DNA of 64,000 nt from Bacteroidales bacterium (GTDB taxonomy: Bacteria; Bacteroidota; Bacteroidia; Bacteroidales; UBA932). A program made the position numbers and the translations under genes. The stretch is from positions 1 through 64,000 of the forward strand of contig JAGAIY010000014.1 of the NCBI GenBank assembly GCA_017626355.1, in the 5' to 3' direction. The notes under the pieces are model-generated. The model worked only from the letters and a program-made list of their open reading frames with translations. It was not told the origin of the DNA and made no database searches. This document shows, piece after piece, positions 45,501 through 54,010 of the stretch; position 1 is the first letter of the stretch; each line of letters opens with the position of its first letter.

Positions 45501-46117
45501 ACCTTGAATAACGGCACCCCGTCCAGTGACACATCGGCTCCTCCACTGTAGCTGAGGGGAAGTACGGAATAGCGCGCAGGCAGCCTCAGTATAGGATTGA
45601 CACCGTTCTCGTTCCTGCGTATGTCGTCTATGAGGGTGTTCTTTATTTCGATGCCGGCTATGATCTTGTCATTCTTGCTGCCGTGTACCGCTTTGGTCAC
45701 ATACCATTTCGGGCCGATGTTGGTGTAGGCCACGTCTTCTTTGATTTCAGAAAGGGGAGAGATGATCCTGTTTCTGAGGTCTGTCATCCTCTGGAAGACA
45801 AGCTTCGAGGAAATGTCATCGTTTATGACGCTGAACTGATTGTTCCACGACAGGAGAGAGTCGTTGACGTATCTGTATATGACGATGTCTTCCGGTACCT
45901 TGCCGATGTCCGGCCATTGGTCTGTCTCCGCGTCCAGTACCTTCGATATGTAGCTGTCCATGAGCTCCATCCTCTTGACAAGCCTCTGACCGGTCGCGTC
46001 AGCAACCTTTCCGATGTCGCTTACATCGGAGTTGCCCGCCATAGATAGGACGAACATGAGGAGCGATATGGCGAAGCATATCAGCGGAAGACTTCTCATT
46101 ATCTTTTTCCTGTTCAT
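42551..46117 (-). CDS. Very large NtrY-like membrane sensor histidine kinase
   Basis: The 1188-residue protein has an N-terminal helix, a ~170-residue extracytoplasmic segment, about six helices between ~215 and 430, a second large extracytoplasmic region (~430-660), two more helices (~665-730), a further sensor loop, and a last helix near 885. A HAMP-like linker (FRPLVEMGNKMAKADI...) precedes the kinase core. The phospho-acceptor is His966 in VAHEIKNPLTPIKLEI; the ATPase has FVNLITNAIQAVEI, DDNGPGVSEE and GTGLGLAICRNII. Known NtrY proteins are usually 700-800 aa. It starts 7 nt after rlmH. The stimulus is unknown. Confidence 0.92.
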   Translation of the reverse strand: MNRKKIMRSLPLICFAISLLMFVLSMAGNSDVSDIGKVADATGQRLVKRMELMDSYISKVLDAETDQWPDIGKVPEDIVIYRYVNDSLLSWNNQFSVINDDISSKLVFQRMTDLRNRIISPLSEIKEDVAYTNIGPKWYVTKAVHGSKNDKIIAGIEIKNTLIDDIRRNENGVNPILRLPARYSVLPLSYSGGADVSLDGVPLFKVIADNGLTTPFLSHSILKWLALLFIAFAMILLLQSHRKFKVYMVVTLALTALMALSYLWARKMNGAIDFFSPTIYADGQYLNSIGILIITNIFISMSFLCIYMMRNRIMALIRKKHRKAGMGLYAVASVIGAAAIALYIHVTLKSLILNSSINLEPYKWNDSAGYPAMIYASYTGLAFCILLQLQTAALILQKCSKVRLNILSRTGIIIFAAVCSLYFTCASSTLGFRKERDRVTVWANRLAVDRNLALEIQLRSVEENIANDQLLSGLAALDNTAGIMLNRISDYYLSRIRQDNLIEVRIFKENDIKGTEFFNNVMRAGSPISEGSRFLFLTDGNGHSTYAGAFLFWSQEYGITRMLLTVEPNSNREDRGYYSILGRFSKPGSINIPSMYSYAKYIDNRLVSYKGTYPYPTVSDGFGKGRMDMYESQTVRSKNNVHFMSMVSEEELIIISRKQRSPMMYFTSWSYLFLIIAGALMLLIKNEKKITIFKRNYYRTRINTILFTSSFLVLLSMTVISVIFVYKRNETNMYDLMSTRISTVQALIESRVRQARTWQDLVNQETAASFENIGNNTKTDITLYTPDGKVFHSTCPEVFEKQILGSRINEEAYRNIRYENQRYFIHREKIADYSYWMLYAPVFNDSREMLAIICIPYTERNYDFRREAFFHAALIINLFLLLLICTLFFSTHEVNQMFRPLVEMGNKMAKADIHNPEFIIYKREDEISTLVDTYNRMVQDLAESTQKLASAERDKAWSEMARQVAHEIKNPLTPIKLEIQRLIRLKQNGNPAWEEKFDKVTAVVLEHIDILSDTANEFSTFAKLYSEEPVLMDLDKTLKEQLLIFDNKENISISYIGMPDAYVMAPKPQLIRVFVNLITNAIQAVEIHQKEVFEETGEMIAGKVLICLRNSTKEGYYDVVFDDNGPGVSEENQHKLFTPNFTTKSSGTGLGLAICRNIITKCEGEISYRKSFSLKGASFVVTLPRHKK

Positions 46118-46124
46118 TGCCGTG

Positions 46125-46598
46125 TCATTCGTGATGGTAAGGTTCTCCTCTCATGATGGTGAATGCCCTGTAGATCTGCTCTGCGGCTATCGCCCTGACC
46201 ATCTGGTGTGAGAAAGTCATCTTCGACAGGGATAGTTTCGAGTCCGCTCTGTCATAGACGGCCTGTGAAAAGCCGTATGCCCCGCCGATGACGAAGACGA
46301 TGTCCTTGCCTGTGTATGAAATCTTGTCCTGCAACGTCTTTGCCAGTTCCACGGACGTGTACTGACGGCCTCTTTCGTCAAACAGTATCACATCGTCTCC
46401 CGGACGGATGTTCTTGAGTATGAGCTCTCCTTCCCTTGTCTTGATCTGGTCGGCCGAAAGGGAGGAAACATTCTTGAGCTCAGGAATTTCCGTGAGGACG
46501 AAAGGAATGTAGTGCTTCAGGCGTGACACATAGATGTCAAGTCCCTGTCTTACCCAGTCCCTGTCTGTCTTTCCTACTGTGAGCAGTGTGATCTTCAT
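46125..46598 (-). CDS. rlmH: 23S rRNA (pseudouridine-1915-N3) methyltransferase
   Basis: RlmH is a SPOUT methyltransferase that modifies helix 69 of 23S rRNA in the assembled ribosome. The SAM-site motif FVIGGAYGFS and the C-terminal LSKMTFSHQMVRAIAAEQIYRAF are diagnostic. At 157 aa it is complete. It is the first gene of an operon with the large kinase. Confidence 0.96.
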   Translation of the reverse strand: MKITLLTVGKTDRDWVRQGLDIYVSRLKHYIPFVLTEIPELKNVSSLSADQIKTREGELILKNIRPGDDVILFDERGRQYTSVELAKTLQDKISYTGKDIVFVIGGAYGFSQAVYDRADSKLSLSKMTFSHQMVRAIAAEQIYRAFTIMRGEPYHHE

Positions 46599-46623
46599 CG
46601 TGTTCCGTCAGTTTGTTCTTATG

Positions 46624-46631
46624 CAAATATA
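46624..46631 (-). promoter_or_regulatory. -7 element of rlmH
   Basis: On the minus strand TATATTTG matches TAnnTTTG, 25 nt before the rlmH ATG (46598). No clear -33 box is present. Confidence 0.5.
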
Positions 46632-46728
46632 GCAAGCTGTTTTGAAATTTGAGCGAAAAAGAAAGAAAACAAACATTGGCGTGAAATTTGCAGTATTATT
46701 TCCTATCCTGTTTACAAAGATTTTGCTG

Positions 46729-47136
46729 ATGAAAAAATGCATATTATGTTCGGTAGTGGCGTTCGTTGCCATGTTTTCAGCCTCGCCGGCCGTGGCTCAG
46801 GACAATGGCTATGATGTCTTTAACCCTATATCAAAATATCTTGGGCTCGGAGACGCGGAAAGGCTGTCTGCATGGTTCTCAGATAATCTTGAGATCACAA
46901 TCTTCTCAGATTCAAATGATTCCAGCAGAAATCAGGCCAGACAGATCATGAAGTCCTTCTTCAATTCCTACACTCCGCGATCTTTCGAAATCACCCATAA
47001 GGCCGGGAGGTCAAACATGAAATATGCTCTGGGAACCTTGAATGCCGGAGGCGAAGTCTTCCTCGTGACGATATTCGTGAACTTCAAGGATTCGGGTTAC
47101 AAAATTCAGCATATAAAGATTGAACAGATGGATTAG
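46729..47136 (+). CDS. Exported DUF4783 protein
   Basis: This Bacteroidota family of small exported proteins has an NTF2-like predicted fold and no known function. The ATG at 46729 starts a signal peptide (MKKCILCSVVAFVAMFSASPAVAQ); a TTG at 46642 is unlikely. The mature ~111 residues include FNPISKYLGLGDAERLSAWF, ITIFSDSNDSSRNQARQIM and VTIFVNFKDSGYKIQHIKIE, typical of the family. It is monocistronic and ends at a strong terminator. Confidence 0.85.
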   Translation: MKKCILCSVVAFVAMFSASPAVAQDNGYDVFNPISKYLGLGDAERLSAWFSDNLEITIFSDSNDSSRNQARQIMKSFFNSYTPRSFEITHKAGRSNMKYALGTLNAGGEVFLVTIFVNFKDSGYKIQHIKIEQMD

Positions 47137-47204
47137 TGGTTTGGCACGAGGTTTGTTAAGTGATGGGTAACGGTTAGTTTAGTTGTTAATAATAGGGTTA
47201 TGGT

Positions 47205-47245
47205 AAAATAAAGGGAAGTTCCTCTGAAGGACTTCCCTTTATTTT
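47205..47245. terminator. Bidirectional terminator between DUF4783 and der
   Basis: AAAATAAAGGGAAGT (47205-47219) is fully complementary to 47231-47245. A and T ends serve both convergent genes. Confidence 0.93.
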
Positions 47246-47251
47246 GTGTGT

Positions 47252-48559
47252 TTATTTCTGTCTCAGGAATATCTGCACCGGACATCCCAGGAAATCGAAC
47301 TTGCTGCGCAGCTTGTTCTCGAGGAATCTCTTGTAAGGGTCTCGTATGTACTGCGGCAGGTTGCAGAAGAAAGCGAAGGATGGAGAACGCGTAGGAAGCT
47401 GGGTTATGTACTTGATCTTAATGTACTTGCCCTTCCATGCAGGTGGCGGATAGTTCTCTATCTCCGGCAGCATTTCCTCGTTTATCTTCGATGTTGAGAT
47501 CTTTCTCGAATAGTTCTCGTAGACATGGGCGGCAGCATCGAGCACATCCATGATCCTCTGCTTGTTGATTACAGAGGTGAAGATGATCGGAAGATCGTTG
47601 AAAGGGGCCAGACGCTCCTTTATGGCGATAGTGTATTCCTTCATCGTGTTGCTGTCCTTCTCGATCGTATCCCACTTGTTCACGACCACGACGCAGCCCT
47701 TCCTGTTTCTCTGGATGAGATTGAAAATGGCCATGTCCTGTGACTCTATGCCGGTCTGGGCATCTATCATGAGTATGCAGACATCGGAGTGCTCTATGGC
47801 GCGGATGGACCTCATCACTGAGTAGAACTCGAGGTCTTCATGAACCTTGGTCTTCTTTCTCATTCCGGCTGTATCCACAAGCATGAATTCATGGCCGAAC
47901 TTATTGTAAAGTGTTGCTATTGAATCTCTTGTGGTACCTGCAATCGGAGTGACGATGTTCCTTTCCTTGCCTAAGAGGGCGTTGGTGAGAGAAGACTTTC
48001 CGACATTCGGCTTTCCCACAATTGTGAAGTGCGGAAGCTCAGGATGCTCGTCCTGGTCCGGATCCTCCTCAGGAAGCAGGCGCACGATCTCATCTAGAAG
48101 GTCACCTGTGCCGCCTCCGTTGGCAGCCGATATGCTCCATACCTCTCCGAGGCCGAGCGAATAGAACTGGAAGGCGTCGTACATCTTCTCGCCTGAATCG
48201 ATCTTGTTCACGGCCAGTACTACAGGCTTGCCGCTGCGGCGGAGAATGTCGGCGATCTCTTCGTCATAATCGGTGATGCCGGTAGCTGCCTCCACCATGA
48301 AGAGTACCACGGAAGCTTCCTCTATGGCGAGGATCACCTGCTTGCGGATCTCTTCCTCGAAGATGTCGTCAGAGTTGGAAGTATATCCACCTGTATCCAC
48401 GACAGAAAATTCATGACCGCACCACTCGCATTTTCCGTAGTGCCTGTCGCGGGTCACTCCGGCTGTTTCGTCAACGATCGCCTGTCTCATTCCGACGAGG
48501 CGGTTGAATAATGTGGACTTACCCACATTTGGGCGTCCTACGATAGCTAAAAGACTCAT
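47252..48559 (-). CDS. der: Ribosome biogenesis GTPase Der (EngA)
   Basis: Der has two tandem GTPase domains and a KH-like C-terminus, and helps 50S subunit assembly. Both P-loops are clear (GRPNVGKST near 7, GKPNVGKSS near 182). NKID and NKWD specificity motifs and two DTGG/DTAG switch motifs follow. At 435 aa it is full length. It is the last gene of a minus-strand group with engB and prs. Confidence 0.97.
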   Translation of the reverse strand: MSLLAIVGRPNVGKSTLFNRLVGMRQAIVDETAGVTRDRHYGKCEWCGHEFSVVDTGGYTSNSDDIFEEEIRKQVILAIEEASVVLFMVEAATGITDYDEEIADILRRSGKPVVLAVNKIDSGEKMYDAFQFYSLGLGEVWSISAANGGGTGDLLDEIVRLLPEEDPDQDEHPELPHFTIVGKPNVGKSSLTNALLGKERNIVTPIAGTTRDSIATLYNKFGHEFMLVDTAGMRKKTKVHEDLEFYSVMRSIRAIEHSDVCILMIDAQTGIESQDMAIFNLIQRNRKGCVVVVNKWDTIEKDSNTMKEYTIAIKERLAPFNDLPIIFTSVINKQRIMDVLDAAAHVYENYSRKISTSKINEEMLPEIENYPPPAWKGKYIKIKYITQLPTRSPSFAFFCNLPQYIRDPYKRFLENKLRSKFDFLGCPVQIFLRQK

Positions 48560-48625
48560 AATCTTTGAATTAAATGTTAATATCCCGCCTCACGGCGATG
48601 ATTGCCTGTCCCTATCCGGGACCGT

Positions 48626-48871
48626 CTATCGGCAGCCTGCGCCACAGGATGCGCAACCATCCTCGCTGCATTCCGGCTTGCCGTTCTCGTCTTTTCTGCC
48701 CCAAAGTTTCATCTCTTCCTCCTTGGCGCATTTTATCCCTCTCTTGCGCATTTCCCTGTTGTTCTCTATTTCGGTTTCGGGGAAATGCCCGTCCTTCCGG
48801 AATATGATGTTGAAGCACATTCCGAATACGCATGATGCTACGAGGACCAGAGCGGCGATGAAGATCTCCAT
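48626..48871 (-). CDS. Small membrane-anchored Cys-rich hypothetical protein
   Basis: This 81-residue protein has one N-terminal helix (IFIAALVLVASCVFGMCFNII), a charged middle, and a Cys-rich end CSEDGCASCGAGC with four cysteines that could bind a metal or form disulfides. Short proteins of this layout are often labelled 'membrane or secreted protein' in Bacteroidales. Its start lies 1 nt after the prs stop, so it is translated from the same transcript. I know no function. Confidence 0.75.
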   Translation of the reverse strand: MEIFIAALVLVASCVFGMCFNIIFRKDGHFPETEIENNREMRKRGIKCAKEEEMKLWGRKDENGKPECSEDGCASCGAGCR

Positions 48872-48872
48872 T

Positions 48873-49823
48873 TTAGTTTATGAAGCTTGAACTGATTTCC
48901 TCGTAGTTGTACACCTTGTTGATGATGTTCGCGAAAATGTCGGTCATCGTGAGGACAGTTATCTTGCTCTTGTCCTTTGCAGGATCGCTGTTGAGCGGAA
49001 TGGTGTCTGATACGATCACCTCCTCAAGAGCTGAGTCGGCGATTCTTTCATATGCAGGGCCGGAGAACACTGCGTGTGTCGCACATGCGCGTACGCTGAG
49101 CGCTCCCATGTCCTTCAGCACGTTCGCAGCCTTTGCAAGGGTGCCGGCTGTGTCGATCATGTCGTCCACGATGACGATGTTCTTGCCTGCTACATCGCCG
49201 ATGGCTGTGATCGATGCCACGACATTGGCCTTCTCACGTGACTTGTGGCAGATCACTACCGGACATTCGAGATATCTTGCGTATGCGTTCGCCCTCTTTG
49301 CACCACCCATGTCAGGAGCGGCGATGGCGAGGTTCTCGATGTTGAGTGACTTCAGATAAGGAAGGAACACTGCGCTTGCATAGATGTGGTCTACAGGGAA
49401 GTCGAAGAAGCCCTGGATCTGATCTGCGTGGAGATCGCATGTCATCACACGGTCACATCCTGCAGCATGAAGCATGTTTGCGACAAGCTTCGCTCCGATT
49501 GAAACTCTCGGCTTGTCCTTGCGGTCCTGTCTTGCCCATCCGAAATAAGGCATGACGGCGATAACTCTGTGTGCTGACGCTCTTTTTGCTGCATCCGCCA
49601 TGAGCAGAAGCTCGAAAAGATTGTCTGTAGGAGGATAGGTCGACTGTATGATGAATACAGTGGCTCCTCTGACGCTTTCGTTGAATGACGGCTGGAATTC
49701 ACCGTCGCTGAATGTCAGTACGTCGGATGCGCCGAGCTCGAGACCGAGCGCTTTAGCGACCTTTACTGCAAAGTCCTTTGAGGCTCTGCATGCAAACAAT
49801 TTCATTTTGTGTTCGTTGTGCAT
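48873..49823 (-). CDS. prs: Ribose-phosphate pyrophosphokinase
   Basis: It makes PRPP from ribose 5-phosphate and ATP for nucleotide, histidine and NAD synthesis. FSDGEFQPSFNESVRG, PYFGWARQDRK, CDLHADQIQGFFDFPVD and the PRPP loop NIVIVDDMIDTAGTL are all present. I used the ATG at 49823 (316 aa); an ATG six codons later (49805, MKLFACRAS) is equally possible. Longer upstream readings run into engB. It follows engB by about 23 nt. Confidence 0.95.
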   Translation of the reverse strand: MHNEHKMKLFACRASKDFAVKVAKALGLELGASDVLTFSDGEFQPSFNESVRGATVFIIQSTYPPTDNLFELLLMADAAKRASAHRVIAVMPYFGWARQDRKDKPRVSIGAKLVANMLHAAGCDRVMTCDLHADQIQGFFDFPVDHIYASAVFLPYLKSLNIENLAIAAPDMGGAKRANAYARYLECPVVICHKSREKANVVASITAIGDVAGKNIVIVDDMIDTAGTLAKAANVLKDMGALSVRACATHAVFSGPAYERIADSALEEVIVSDTIPLNSDPAKDKSKITVLTMTDIFANIINKVYNYEEISSSFIN

Positions 49824-49846
49824 TGTATTATGTTTGAGAGGGTTAA

Positions 49847-50455
49847 TCAGTTGTTTTCTTTCAGTGATTCCAGAACGGATCCGATGTAATCGAGGATCTC
49901 GTCCCGCCCGAGGCCTGTTTCCGAGGAACTTACAAAGATCGGAGGAAGCTCTTCCCACAATTCAAGTATCTGCTTCTTGTTCTTCTCTATCTGTGCGGCA
50001 AGCACGTTTGAGCCGCTCTTGTCCCCCTTGGTGAAGATTATGGCGAAAGGTATCTGGCTCTGACCGAGCTCGATGAGGAAGTTCATGTCCACCTGGCCGA
50101 TGTCATGACGCGAGTCGATCAGCACGAAGAGCATTATCATCTCCTCGGAGAAGTTCAGGTAGTTCCTGATGACCTGCTCGAGCTTCTGCTTCGCTGTGGC
50201 GGACATCTTTGCATATCCGTATCCCGGAAGGTCGACAAGATACCACTCCCTGTTTATAAGGAAATGGTTCACAAGCCTGGTCTTTCCCGGCTTGCTCGAT
50301 GTCATGGCCAGCTTCCTGTTCCTGCACAGCATGTTTATCAGCGAGGACTTTCCTACATTTGATCTGCCGATGAAGGCAAATTCAGGAAATTTCTGTTTTG
50401 GCTTCTCCGATATTCTTGTGCTGCTGCCGGCAAAAAGCGCTTCGTTAATCTTCAT
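49847..50455 (-). CDS. engB: Ribosome biogenesis GTP-binding protein EngB (YsxC/YihA)
   Basis: This is a small single-domain GTPase needed for 50S assembly. The P-loop is FIGRSNVGKSSLIN (residues ~28-41), followed by KPGKTRLVNHF, DLPGYG and FTKGDK motifs. At 202 aa it is complete. It leads the engB-prs-small protein-der group, which thus carries two ribosome-assembly GTPases. Confidence 0.96.
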   Translation of the reverse strand: MKINEALFAGSSTRISEKPKQKFPEFAFIGRSNVGKSSLINMLCRNRKLAMTSSKPGKTRLVNHFLINREWYLVDLPGYGYAKMSATAKQKLEQVIRNYLNFSEEMIMLFVLIDSRHDIGQVDMNFLIELGQSQIPFAIIFTKGDKSGSNVLAAQIEKNKKQILELWEELPPIFVSSSETGLGRDEILDYIGSVLESLKENN

Positions 50456-50483
50456 GGTCGGATTGATGTTGAAAATCAGTCGG

Positions 50484-50491
50484 CAAAGATA
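50484..50491 (-). promoter_or_regulatory. -7 element of the engB operon
   Basis: The minus strand reads TATCTTTG, matching TAnnTTTG, 28 nt before the engB ATG. Confidence 0.5.
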
Positions 50492-50544
50492 TTAAATTTA
50501 TTTGATTTCTTATGAATTCATGGTGCGCGTCACGGAAAATTTAC

Positions 50545-50552
50545 TAAATTTG
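50545..50552 (+). promoter_or_regulatory. -7 element of xseA
   Basis: TAAATTTG matches TAnnTTTG and ends 21 nt before the ATG at 50574. Its position supports that start over two upstream codons (50502 TTG, 50520 ATG). Confidence 0.5.
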
Positions 50553-50573
50553 TTGCGCAACAACGAAAACGAT

Positions 50574-51755
50574 ATGGAAAAAGAATACATCGACCTTTTT
50601 GAGTTTCAGACCAGACTTAAGGAGGGGGTGGAATGTCTTTTCCCAAAACGCTTGTGGATCAGGGCGGAAGTCAGCGCGGTCAAGGCTCGTCAGGGCGGAC
50701 ATTGCTGGCTTGAACTGTCCCAGAGCGACCGCAGCGGCCTGGTGGCCAAGGCGTCGGCAGTCATATGGAGCTCCAGATACAGGTTCATAGCTCCTTATTT
50801 TGAGTCGGTGACCGGCTCTCCGATTCAGGAGGGTATGGTCATTCTTGTTGAAATACAGGTAAGTTACAGCCAGCTGTACGGTTTGTCCCTGATTGTGAAC
50901 GACATCGATCCCGAGTATTCGCTCGGTCTGAAGGAGCTGGAACGTCAGAGGACTGTCGAGCGTCTTCAGAGGGAGGGGCTCATGGGGCTGCAGCAGGAAC
51001 TTGAGCTGCCTGTGCTTCCCGGCAGGCTCGCTGTGATATCCGCGGAAGACGCTGCTGGATACAGGGATTTTACAAGGCATCTTGAAGAGAATCCGTACGG
51101 TTTCAGCTTTGATGTCACTCTGTTCCCGGCTCTGATGCAGGGCGCGGAGTGTCCGAAGTCCGTGATTTCGGCTCTCGATGCAGTGCTGGACAGCGGTGTG
51201 GACTACGATGCGGTGCTTGTCCTTCGCGGAGGCGGTGCGCGGCTGGATCTGGCGTGCTTCGATGATTATGAGATGGCGGCTGTGATAGCGCAGTATCCTG
51301 TCCCAGTCCTGACTGCCATAGGACATGACCAGGACCATCATGTGTGCGATATGGTCGCTCATGCATATTTCAAGACCCCTACGGCGCTGGCTGATGGGAT
51401 CATATCGATGTTCGAGGAGGAGGATGCAAGGATTTCTTCCCTGCAGGCCCGGCTGAAGGTCGCCTGCGTCGGACGTGTAGCGGCGGCGGAGGCTGCTGTC
51501 GAGGTGATCCGAAGGCGTGTTCTCGGAGGCTTCTCCATGAAGCTTTCCGCCATGGAGTCCGCTTTGCAGCTGCTCCGCACGAGGATTCAGGCTGCAGATC
51601 CGAGGAGGGTGCTGGAGAGGGGCTATGCTCTGGTGCTGGACGGCGGAGGACGTGTGCTCAAGACCGCGTCAGGAAGGGGCCCGGGCGACAATGTTTCCGT
51701 AATGTTTGCAGACGGTACGCTTAGGTGTACGGTGAATGAAGCAGTAGAAAAATGA
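50574..51755 (+). CDS. xseA: Exodeoxyribonuclease VII large subunit
   Basis: With XseB it degrades single-stranded DNA from both ends. An N-terminal OB domain (~1-100, FPKRLWIRAEVSAVKARQGGHCWLEL) precedes the catalytic domain, with LRGGGARLDLACFDDYEMA and the GHDQDHHVCDMVAHAYFKTPTALAD segment, then a coiled helical end. It is 393 aa from the ATG at 50574. It overlaps xseB as ATGA. Confidence 0.95.
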   Translation: MEKEYIDLFEFQTRLKEGVECLFPKRLWIRAEVSAVKARQGGHCWLELSQSDRSGLVAKASAVIWSSRYRFIAPYFESVTGSPIQEGMVILVEIQVSYSQLYGLSLIVNDIDPEYSLGLKELERQRTVERLQREGLMGLQQELELPVLPGRLAVISAEDAAGYRDFTRHLEENPYGFSFDVTLFPALMQGAECPKSVISALDAVLDSGVDYDAVLVLRGGGARLDLACFDDYEMAAVIAQYPVPVLTAIGHDQDHHVCDMVAHAYFKTPTALADGIISMFEEEDARISSLQARLKVACVGRVAAAEAAVEVIRRRVLGGFSMKLSAMESALQLLRTRIQAADPRRVLERGYALVLDGGGRVLKTASGRGPGDNVSVMFADGTLRCTVNEAVEK

Positions 51756-51940
51756 CGGATATGGAAGAATTTGATTATGCAAAAGCCGTTGAGGAGCTTG
51801 AGGCGATAGCATCCAAGGTGGAGGATCCTCAGACGGGTATAGATGATATAGAGAAGTATATCAGGCGCTCGGAAGAGCTTGTGGAGGCATGCAGGGCTTA
51901 CCTGCGGGGAGTGCGTACAAGGCTCGATTCCATGTCCTGA
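51752..51940 (+). CDS. xseB: Exodeoxyribonuclease VII small subunit
   Basis: This 62-residue helical subunit binds XseA in several copies. DYAKAVEELEAIASKVEDPQTGIDDIEKYI is the family pattern (residues ~6-35). The ATGA overlap with xseA implies translational coupling. A second ATG at 51761 could also be used. Confidence 0.93.
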   Translation: MTDMEEFDYAKAVEELEAIASKVEDPQTGIDDIEKYIRRSEELVEACRAYLRGVRTRLDSMS

Positions 51941-51969
51941 AACAATGATTGAAACTAAAACCATTTGAT

Positions 51970-53988
51970 ATGAGTGCAGAACCAAGAAAGAAAAAGATGA
52001 TCTATGATGCCGATGAATGGCTTGTCCCTTATAAGGAGGTCATAGACAGGAGGCATGAGATGATTCTCGACGTCAAGAAGAGGATGTCTGTTGACGGTCT
52101 TCTCAGCAAGGGGATGAACAACCACATGTACTATGGCCTGCATAGGGACAGCAAGGGAGGCTGGATCTTCCGTGAGTGGGCCCCGAATGCGACCAAGATA
52201 TATATGATAGGCGAGTTCAACAACTGGAAGCGCAGTGATATATATGCCCTGAAGCCGATAGGCGGAGGTAACTGGGAGATAAATCTTCCGGCCATGTTCC
52301 TCGACCACGGCATGCTCTACAAGCTTTATATTGAATGGAAGGGCGGTGGAGCTGAAAGACTTCCTGCCTATGTCACCAGAACCGTTCAGGACCCGCATAC
52401 AAAGACCTTCTGTGCTCAGGTATGGGATCCCGCTCCTTATGAATGGAAGAACGGCAGGCCTGGAAAGCGTCCTCATCCCCTGATCTACGAATGCCATATA
52501 GGAATGGCGGCGGAGGAGGAGAAGGTCGGCACTTTCGAGGAGTTCCGTCTGAATGTGCTTCCTAAGGTGGCCGATCTTGGTTATGATACTCTGCAGATCA
52601 TGGCCCTCCAGGAGCATCCGTACTATGGTTCTTTCGGATATCAGGTGGCTAATTTCTATGCTCTGAGCTCCCGTTTCGGTACTCCGGAGGAGTTCAAGGC
52701 TCTTGTGGACGAGGCTCATGGCATGGGTATAGCCGTGGTGATGGACATAGTGCATTCTCACTCAGTGGACAATGAGGTCGAGGGTCTCGGTATGTTCGAC
52801 GGCAAGGAAGACCTGTATTTCTATACGGGCTGGCAGGGAAGGCATCCTGCCTGGGGTTCCCGCTGCTTCGATTACGGTAAGGATGAGACAAAGTATTTCC
52901 TTCTTTCGAACTGCAAGTACTGGATGGAGGAGTACCATATCGACGGTTTCCGCTTCGACGGTGTGACCAGCATGCTGTACTGGGATCATGGTCTGGAGAA
53001 GGCTTTTGTCGGTTACGACAACTATTTCAATGAAGGAGTGGACGAGAATGCTCTGACATACCTCGCTCTTGCCAACATCCTTATCCATGAAATGAACGAG
53101 GACGCCTTCACGATCGCCGAAGATGTCAGCGGAATGGCCGGCCTTGCCGCTCCGCTTGAAAAAGGCGGTATCGGTTTTGACTTCCGCATGAGCATGGGAG
53201 TGGCGGACAACTGGATCAAATGGATCAAGGAACTTTCGGACGACCAATGGAGCATGGGAGAAATGTGGTGGCAGCTCACCAACAAACGCGAGGATGAGAA
53301 GACCATCAGCTACGCCGAGTGCCATGATCAGGCCATGGTCGGAGACAAGACTATCGCTTTCCGTCTGATGGACAAGGAGATGTATTTCTCAATGAACAAG
53401 GATTCCCAGTCAGACGTGGTCGACAGAGGTATCTCCCTGCATAAGATGATACGTCTGGTGACTCTGGCTACATGCGGTAACGGTTACCTCAACTTCATGG
53501 GTAACGAGTTCGGCCATCCTGAATGGATCGACTTCCCTCGCGAAGGAAACGGATGGTCCTACAAGCATGCAAGGAGGCAGTGGTCTCTTGCTGAACCCGA
53601 TTATCTGAGGTACAGATATTTAAGAAATTTCGACAAGGCGATGGTAGGTCTGGTGCGTCAGGAAGCCGTTCTTGATGAGAAACCGGAACTTTTTGTGCAG
53701 GATGAAGAAAAAAAGATTCTGATTTTCAAAAGAAAAAATTGTATCTTTGCGCTCAATTTCAACCCCACTGCCTCATTTACCGACTATGGCTTCGCGGCAC
53801 CGGCGGGAAAATACGAGGTTGTGCTCAATACGGACGAAAACGAATTTGACGGCTTCTCCAGATTAAAGACTGGAGAGGTGCATTTTAGTGTACCGGTCAG
53901 GAGTGAGAATGGAAGCGGAAAATATGACGACAGTCTTTCGCTTTATCTGCCTAGCCGTTGTGCCGTAGTCCTTAAGAAGATAGATTAA
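51970..53988 (+). CDS. glgB: 1,4-alpha-glucan branching enzyme, GH13_8 (eukaryote-like)
   Basis: It creates alpha-1,6 branch points in glycogen. A CBM48 module (~65-150: FREWAPNATKIYMIGEFNNW) precedes the GH13 barrel. Conserved regions are VVMDIVHSHS, GFRFDGVTSM with nucleophile Asp330, IAEDVSG with acid/base Glu384, and YAECHDQAM. These match the eukaryote-type subfamily GH13_8. I chose the ATG at 51970 (672 aa) over an upstream TTG. Its start lies 29 nt after xseB, so it may share that transcript. It is the first of five glycogen genes. Confidence 0.95.
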   Translation: MSAEPRKKKMIYDADEWLVPYKEVIDRRHEMILDVKKRMSVDGLLSKGMNNHMYYGLHRDSKGGWIFREWAPNATKIYMIGEFNNWKRSDIYALKPIGGGNWEINLPAMFLDHGMLYKLYIEWKGGGAERLPAYVTRTVQDPHTKTFCAQVWDPAPYEWKNGRPGKRPHPLIYECHIGMAAEEEKVGTFEEFRLNVLPKVADLGYDTLQIMALQEHPYYGSFGYQVANFYALSSRFGTPEEFKALVDEAHGMGIAVVMDIVHSHSVDNEVEGLGMFDGKEDLYFYTGWQGRHPAWGSRCFDYGKDETKYFLLSNCKYWMEEYHIDGFRFDGVTSMLYWDHGLEKAFVGYDNYFNEGVDENALTYLALANILIHEMNEDAFTIAEDVSGMAGLAAPLEKGGIGFDFRMSMGVADNWIKWIKELSDDQWSMGEMWWQLTNKREDEKTISYAECHDQAMVGDKTIAFRLMDKEMYFSMNKDSQSDVVDRGISLHKMIRLVTLATCGNGYLNFMGNEFGHPEWIDFPREGNGWSYKHARRQWSLAEPDYLRYRYLRNFDKAMVGLVRQEAVLDEKPELFVQDEEKKILIFKRKNCIFALNFNPTASFTDYGFAAPAGKYEVVLNTDENEFDGFSRLKTGEVHFSVPVRSENGSGKYDDSLSLYLPSRCAVVLKKID

Positions 53989-54010
53989 CTAATTTATTAT
54001 ATTATAACAT

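Noticed and set aside
53742..53749. TATCTTTG inside glgB as an internal promoter for the debranching gene
   Set aside because: It lies in an AT-rich coding stretch, has no -33 TTTG at the right distance, and the codons fit the protein. It remains possible but unsupported.
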